Source: Armatimonadota bacterium (lineage in GTDB: Bacteria; Armatimonadota; Armatimonadia; Armatimonadales; Armatimonadaceae). Taken from it: a DNA stretch of 16,825 nucleotides. The translations under genes and the position numbers were made by a program. This document shows, one piece after another, positions 14,003 to 16,825 of this stretch. Each line of letters starts with the position of its first letter. The stretch's first letter is position 1. Below the pieces are notes generated by a model. It made no database searches and was not told the origin of the DNA. It worked only from the letters and a program-made list of their open reading frames with translations. The stretch covers positions 1 through 16,825 of the forward strand of contig JACMIS010000702.1 of the NCBI GenBank assembly GCA_014381035.1. Reading direction: 5' to 3'.

Positions 14003-15470
14003 AAAACCCTCCGAAATTTAGCGTGAGTAGGCGGAGAACGGTCATCTCTTCCATGGCGTAGCGGATGCCTTCGCGTCCGAAGCCGGAGTCGCGTTCGCCG
14101 CCGTAGGGCATGGAGTCCACACGGTATTGCGGTACGTCGTTGGCGATGACCCCGCCGACGTCGAGTGTGTTCCATGCCGCGAAGATTTGCCCGATGTTCT
14201 GCGTGAAAACGCCGGTTTGCAGACCATACCGCCCTTCATTGGCGAGCGTGAGGGCGTCCGCGAATGTGTCGAACGGTTCGATACAGACCAGCGGCGCGAA
14301 CGCCTCGGTATTTCGAACGCGCATTTCGGATGTGGTATCGGTAAGCACCGTCGGTGACAGGTGCGCGTAGCCAGACGGTTCACCGCGCAAAACGGGCGTT
14401 GCCCCGGCACTCTCGGCCTCCTCGACCAGTTTCATAGCATTTTCGCGGGCTTGCGGCGTGATCATCGGTCCGAGGTCCGTATCTTCGTTCAGTGGGTCGC
14501 CGATAATCAGCTGCCCGGTAGCGTGGATAAATTTCTCCACGAAGGGGTCGAATGCTTTCCGATGGACGAAAATCCGTTGCACCGAGATGCACACCTGCCC
14601 GGCGTTCGCAAATGCGCCCCAGACACAGCGGCGAGCAACCTGGTCTACGTCGACGTCCTCGCAAACGATCACCGCCGCGTTCCCGCCCAGTTCCAGAGTC
14701 ACGCGTTTTTTGTTCGCCAGCGATTTCAGATGCCAGCCCACTGTGTCCGAACCGGTGAACGAGAGGACCGGGGCGCGAAAATCGGTCGCCAGGAGTTCGG
14801 CGACGGGTTGGGGTTCGCGGGGCGTGAGTACAGAGAATGCGCCACGCGCCGGATGGTTACTGTCGCCGCAGACCGTGTGTATCAGTCCGGCGAGGCGGAG
14901 CGCGGTGAGCGGCGTTCGCTCGGACGGCTTGACAATCACCGGGTTTCCCGCCGCGATAGCCGGGGCGACTTTGTGCAGGAGCAGGTTTAGCGGGAAGTTA
15001 AACGGTGTCAGTGCGGCGACGGTCCCGACCGGGAAGCGACGCGTCAGTCCGATCCGCCCCCTACTCGCAGCGTTGATGTCGAGTGGCAACACCTCACCGC
15101 CGAACCGCCGCGCTTCCTCGGCGGCGAGTGACAACACCAGCAAGCCACGGTCCACTTCGCCGCGAGCGTCACGGATGGTCTTCCCGCTTTCCGCGACGAT
15201 GCCGCGGGCGAACTCTTCCCGACGTGCCGCAAGACCGGCTTCGATGCCACGCAGAATCGCATAGCGATCCGCCGCCGATTGGGAGCGAAAGCCAGTAGAG
15301 TCCGTAAAAATCCTGTGCGACTGCTCCAACGCCGTTTCCGCGTCGGCGACGGTTCCGACCGCGACCTCGCCTATCGCTTCTCCGGTGTAAGGAGAAATCA
15401 CCGGGCGCGTTTTCCCATCTCCCTCGCTCCAGACACCGTTGACATACTGCTGAAAAATCGGACTATCCAT
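14001..15470 (-). CDS. Aldehyde dehydrogenase family protein
   Basis: 489 aa from ATG 15470; an upstream ATG adds 21 residues that run through the promoter region and the divergent gene, so it is rejected. The NAD(P)-dependent ALDH superfamily is clear: TPFNFPLN with N158, VIVKPSE with K181, SFTGSDTVGW, general base E260 (TLELGG), nucleophile C294 (ANAGQVC) and E389 (TEAFAPLV). It oxidises an aldehyde to an acid; details such as GREGIRYAMEEMTVLRLL at the end resemble lactaldehyde, succinate-semialdehyde and GapN-like enzymes, but the substrate cannot be fixed. It lacks a Shine-Dalgarno sequence; a -10 (TACAAT) sits 6 nt before ATG, so the mRNA is probably leaderless. Its start is 40 bp from the divergent modA-like gene, so promoters overlap. 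Confidence 0.94.
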   Translation of the reverse strand: MDSPIFQQYVNGVWSEGDGKTRPVISPYTGEAIGEVAVGTVADAETALEQSHRIFTDSTGFRSQSAADRYAILRGIEAGLAARREEFARGIVAESGKTIRDARGEVDRGLLVLSLAAEEARRFGGEVLPLDINAASRGRIGLTRRFPVGTVAALTPFNFPLNLLLHKVAPAIAAGNPVIVKPSERTPLTALRLAGLIHTVCGDSNHPARGAFSVLTPREPQPVAELLATDFRAPVLSFTGSDTVGWHLKSLANKKRVTLELGGNAAVIVCEDVDVDQVARRCVWGAFANAGQVCISVQRIFVHRKAFDPFVEKFIHATGQLIIGDPLNEDTDLGPMITPQARENAMKLVEEAESAGATPVLRGEPSGYAHLSPTVLTDTTSEMRVRNTEAFAPLVCIEPFDTFADALTLANEGRYGLQTGVFTQNIGQIFAAWNTLDVGGVIANDVPQYRVDSMPYGGERDSGFGREGIRYAMEEMTVLRLLTLNFGGF

Positions 15471-15476
15471 AGGATA

Positions 15477-15505
15477 ATTGTATCGGGATTTCGCGGTATT
15501 CTGAA
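15477..15505 (-). promoter_or_regulatory. Promoter of aldehyde dehydrogenase gene
   Basis: Minus strand: -35 TTCAGA (15500-15505, 4 of 6 consensus), 17-nt spacer, -10 TACAAT (15477-15482), then 6 nt to the ATG. The start of transcription should fall on or next to the start codon. It overlaps the upstream region of the divergent modA-like gene. Confidence 0.6.
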
Positions 15506-15510
15506 TTAAC

Positions 15511-16227
15511 ATGCCCGAGAAAACCGTAATCACCGTTGCCGCAGCGTCGTCGCTCGCTCCGATTCTGCCCGCGCTGATCGCCGCCTGGAATCGTGAGCAT
15601 CAAACCACGATCCGTCCGACATTCGGCGCGTCGGGAACGTTGCTCCGGCAGATCGTCTCGGGCGCGCCGATTGATGTTTTCCTGTCGGCTGGCGAAAAAG
15701 AGGCGAATGAGATGGAACGTTTGGGTGCCGTTCGGGCGGGAACCCGAGCGGTATTCGCCGAAAATCGGCTCGTCCTGGCGCAAGCGAAATCGGCTCGGGC
15801 AGGGCTTACCGCATGGGGCGACCTGCTTAGACTCCCGCCCGGGTTCCGGATCGCGCTCGGCAAACCGGATACGGTCCCCGCCGGACGCTATGCGAAAGAA
15901 ACCCTGCAAAAGCGTGGACTATACGAAACCCTGCAACGCCAGGGCCGGCTCGTCTTCACCGGCACCGTGCGCCAAGCCGCCGATGCCGCCGCGACAGGGA
16001 ATGTAAACGCCGCGCTGATTTTTGCGACCGATGTCCGCGCTGACAAACGACTGCGGACAGTCCAAACGGCGAAAGCGGGGGTGGATCACAAGCCGATTCG
16101 CTACATTGCCATTGTCACGAAACAGGCTCGGAACGAGTCGGAAGCCAGTTTATTTGTCCGATTTCTGCGCTCCGAGCCTGCGAAACGAATCATGACAGTA
16201 GCGGGTTTTGCGGTGTTGGACCAATGA
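15511..16227 (+). CDS. ModA-like molybdate-binding protein without signal peptide
   Basis: 238 aa, ModA / bacterial extracellular solute-binding family 1. The mature-type fold starts immediately: ITVAAASSLAPILPAL with S13-S14, then FGASGTLLRQIVSGAPIDVF, LPPGFRIALGKPDTVPAGRY, NAALIFATDV and a final FVRFLRSEPAKRIMTVAGF, the regions that form the oxyanion pocket in ModA. Unlike known ModA proteins it has neither signal peptide nor lipobox, and an in-frame TGA at 15502-15504 rules out an N-terminal extension. No modB or modC gene follows; a DUF1559 gene on the other strand comes next. It could be a cytoplasmic oxyanion-binding protein, a decayed ModA that lost its export signal, or exported another way. 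No ribosome-binding site; TATTCT at 15498-15503 is a weak -10. Confidence 0.82.
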   Translation: MPEKTVITVAAASSLAPILPALIAAWNREHQTTIRPTFGASGTLLRQIVSGAPIDVFLSAGEKEANEMERLGAVRAGTRAVFAENRLVLAQAKSARAGLTAWGDLLRLPPGFRIALGKPDTVPAGRYAKETLQKRGLYETLQRQGRLVFTGTVRQAADAAATGNVNAALIFATDVRADKRLRTVQTAKAGVDHKPIRYIAIVTKQARNESEASLFVRFLRSEPAKRIMTVAGFAVLDQ

Positions 16228-16269
16228 CCGGGATGTATAAAGGTGGTTCCCTGTCATCAGCCTGCTATT

Positions 16270-16825
16270 CTACCTCTCGTCGTCTTCGATGGTGAAGCGG
16301 TACATCAGGCTGCCGGAAGTCGAGGTCCCGTTGATCCGTAGCGCGGTCGCCGCACGATTCGCCGCCAGATACTCGATCTTTTGCGCTTTCGCGTGTCCGT
16401 CGCACCAGATGACGTTCGTCAGTTTCACGTGCCGGGCAAGAATCGCGCCGTTGTTGAATCGGTTCAGGAGCGCGGGCCATGCGAAATCGTTGATGGGTGC
16501 CGTGGGTTGCGGATCATCTAAATCACGCCGGTAGAAGTCGGCACTTTGACCATAGTTTTGCGTCTCCGCAATCAGGATGGTGTCGGCGGGTAGCCGAATG
16601 TCGGCATACGGTGCGGCGGCAGGCGGACGGTGTGCCGCGAGATCATAATACATGTTATTGATCGCGTAACTGCCATACGCGCGCGAATCCGCATTGCTAC
16701 AGTCCCCGATCCGTGTCGTGGGTTCGGGCGGGTAGCCCTGATAGATATACTTGCGGTTCCCGCGCAACGTCACCGGGGCACCGAACCCATCCGTTCCTTT
16801 CAGATCGTCGAAGGAATCGCTGGGG
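16270..16825 (-). CDS. DUF1559 pilin-like protein, C-terminal part (cut by right edge)
   Basis: The frame stays open from TAG at 16270-16272 through the right edge, so the N-terminus is outside the window; a GTG at 16773 is internal, not the start. At least 184 residues are visible. It carries the exact H-X9-DG motif (ARHVKLTNVIWCDGHAKA), a SYAINNMYYD-type core and RLPADTILIAETQNY, all typical of DUF1559 proteins. The tail after DGHAKA is long (about 40 residues, ending MYRFTIEDDER). Expected to be an exported pseudopilin-like surface protein. It converges on the modA-like gene with about 40 bp between stops and no clear terminator. Confidence 0.88.
   Translation of the reverse strand, partial: PSDSFDDLKGTDGFGAPVTLRGNRKYIYQGYPPEPTTRIGDCSNADSRAYGSYAINNMYYDLAAHRPPAAAPYADIRLPADTILIAETQNYGQSADFYRRDLDDPQPTAPINDFAWPALLNRFNNGAILARHVKLTNVIWCDGHAKAQKIEYLAANRAATALRINGTSTSGSLMYRFTIEDDER

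Overview
The window looks like a stretch of a free-living bacterial chromosome of moderately high GC. The best taxonomic guess is Armatimonadota (Capsulimonas/Fimbriimonas-like) or a relative. Three loci here (two cut by the window edges, one degraded) belong to the DUF1559 pilin-like 'H-X9-DG' family, which is strongly expanded in Armatimonadota and Planctomycetota, and one of them is paired with a LacI-type regulator. This is inference from gene content, not a phylogeny. No phage, insertion sequence, CRISPR array or toxin-antitoxin pair was found.

Layout. 1-2121 (minus): a likely three-gene operon (62-aa lipoprotein, LacI-family regulator, DUF1559 pilin-like protein cut by the left edge) behind a near-consensus promoter and a palindromic candidate operator. 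2165-2286 (plus): tRNA-His with its own promoter. 2406-3866 (minus): membrane-anchored HD-GYP phosphodiesterase. 3935-5782 (minus): secreted protein with two Ig-like domains, a long Pro/Ala/Ser/Thr linker and a C-terminal copper-amine-oxidase-N/stalk domain, bracketed by a clear promoter and a strong intrinsic terminator. About 6089-6388 (plus): decayed DUF1559 gene. 6420-9107 (minus): GT4 glycosyltransferase followed by two tandem paralogous secreted proteins of unknown function. 9231-9566 (plus): FmdB-type zinc-ribbon protein, overlapping tail to tail with copA. 9559-12239 (minus): csoR-copA copper-efflux operon whose promoter spacer holds a CsoR-type operator. 12264-12641 (minus): DUF423 membrane protein. 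12876-13853 (plus): aldo/keto reductase, and 14001-15470 (minus): aldehyde dehydrogenase, converging on a perfect 37-bp inverted repeat. 15511-16227 (plus): ModA-like binding protein without signal peptide. 16270-right edge (minus): another DUF1559-type protein.

How the genes work together. The best understood unit is copper homeostasis: CsoR should release its operator on Cu(I) binding and let CopA be made. The lipoprotein-LacI-pilin operon looks like a self-regulated envelope module that probably responds to a small ligand. The glycosyltransferase plus two secreted paralogs may serve the envelope or an exopolymer. The aldo/keto reductase and aldehyde dehydrogenase are probably carbonyl-metabolising enzymes with separate promoters.

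Expression signals. Good promoters share a 17-nt spacer (TTGCCG/TATAAT twice, TTGCGG/TATAAC, TTGACA/CATAAT). Several genes lack a Shine-Dalgarno sequence, and csoR and the aldehyde dehydrogenase (perhaps also the DUF423 gene) have a -10 hexamer exactly 6 nt before ATG, as expected of leaderless mRNAs.

The clearest candidates for something undescribed are the paralogous secreted pair, the signal-less ModA, the 9-nt-periodic inverted repeat, the related CGGGGG/CCCCCG hairpins and the lipoprotein-LacI-pilin operon. None of them amounts to a demonstrated new system.
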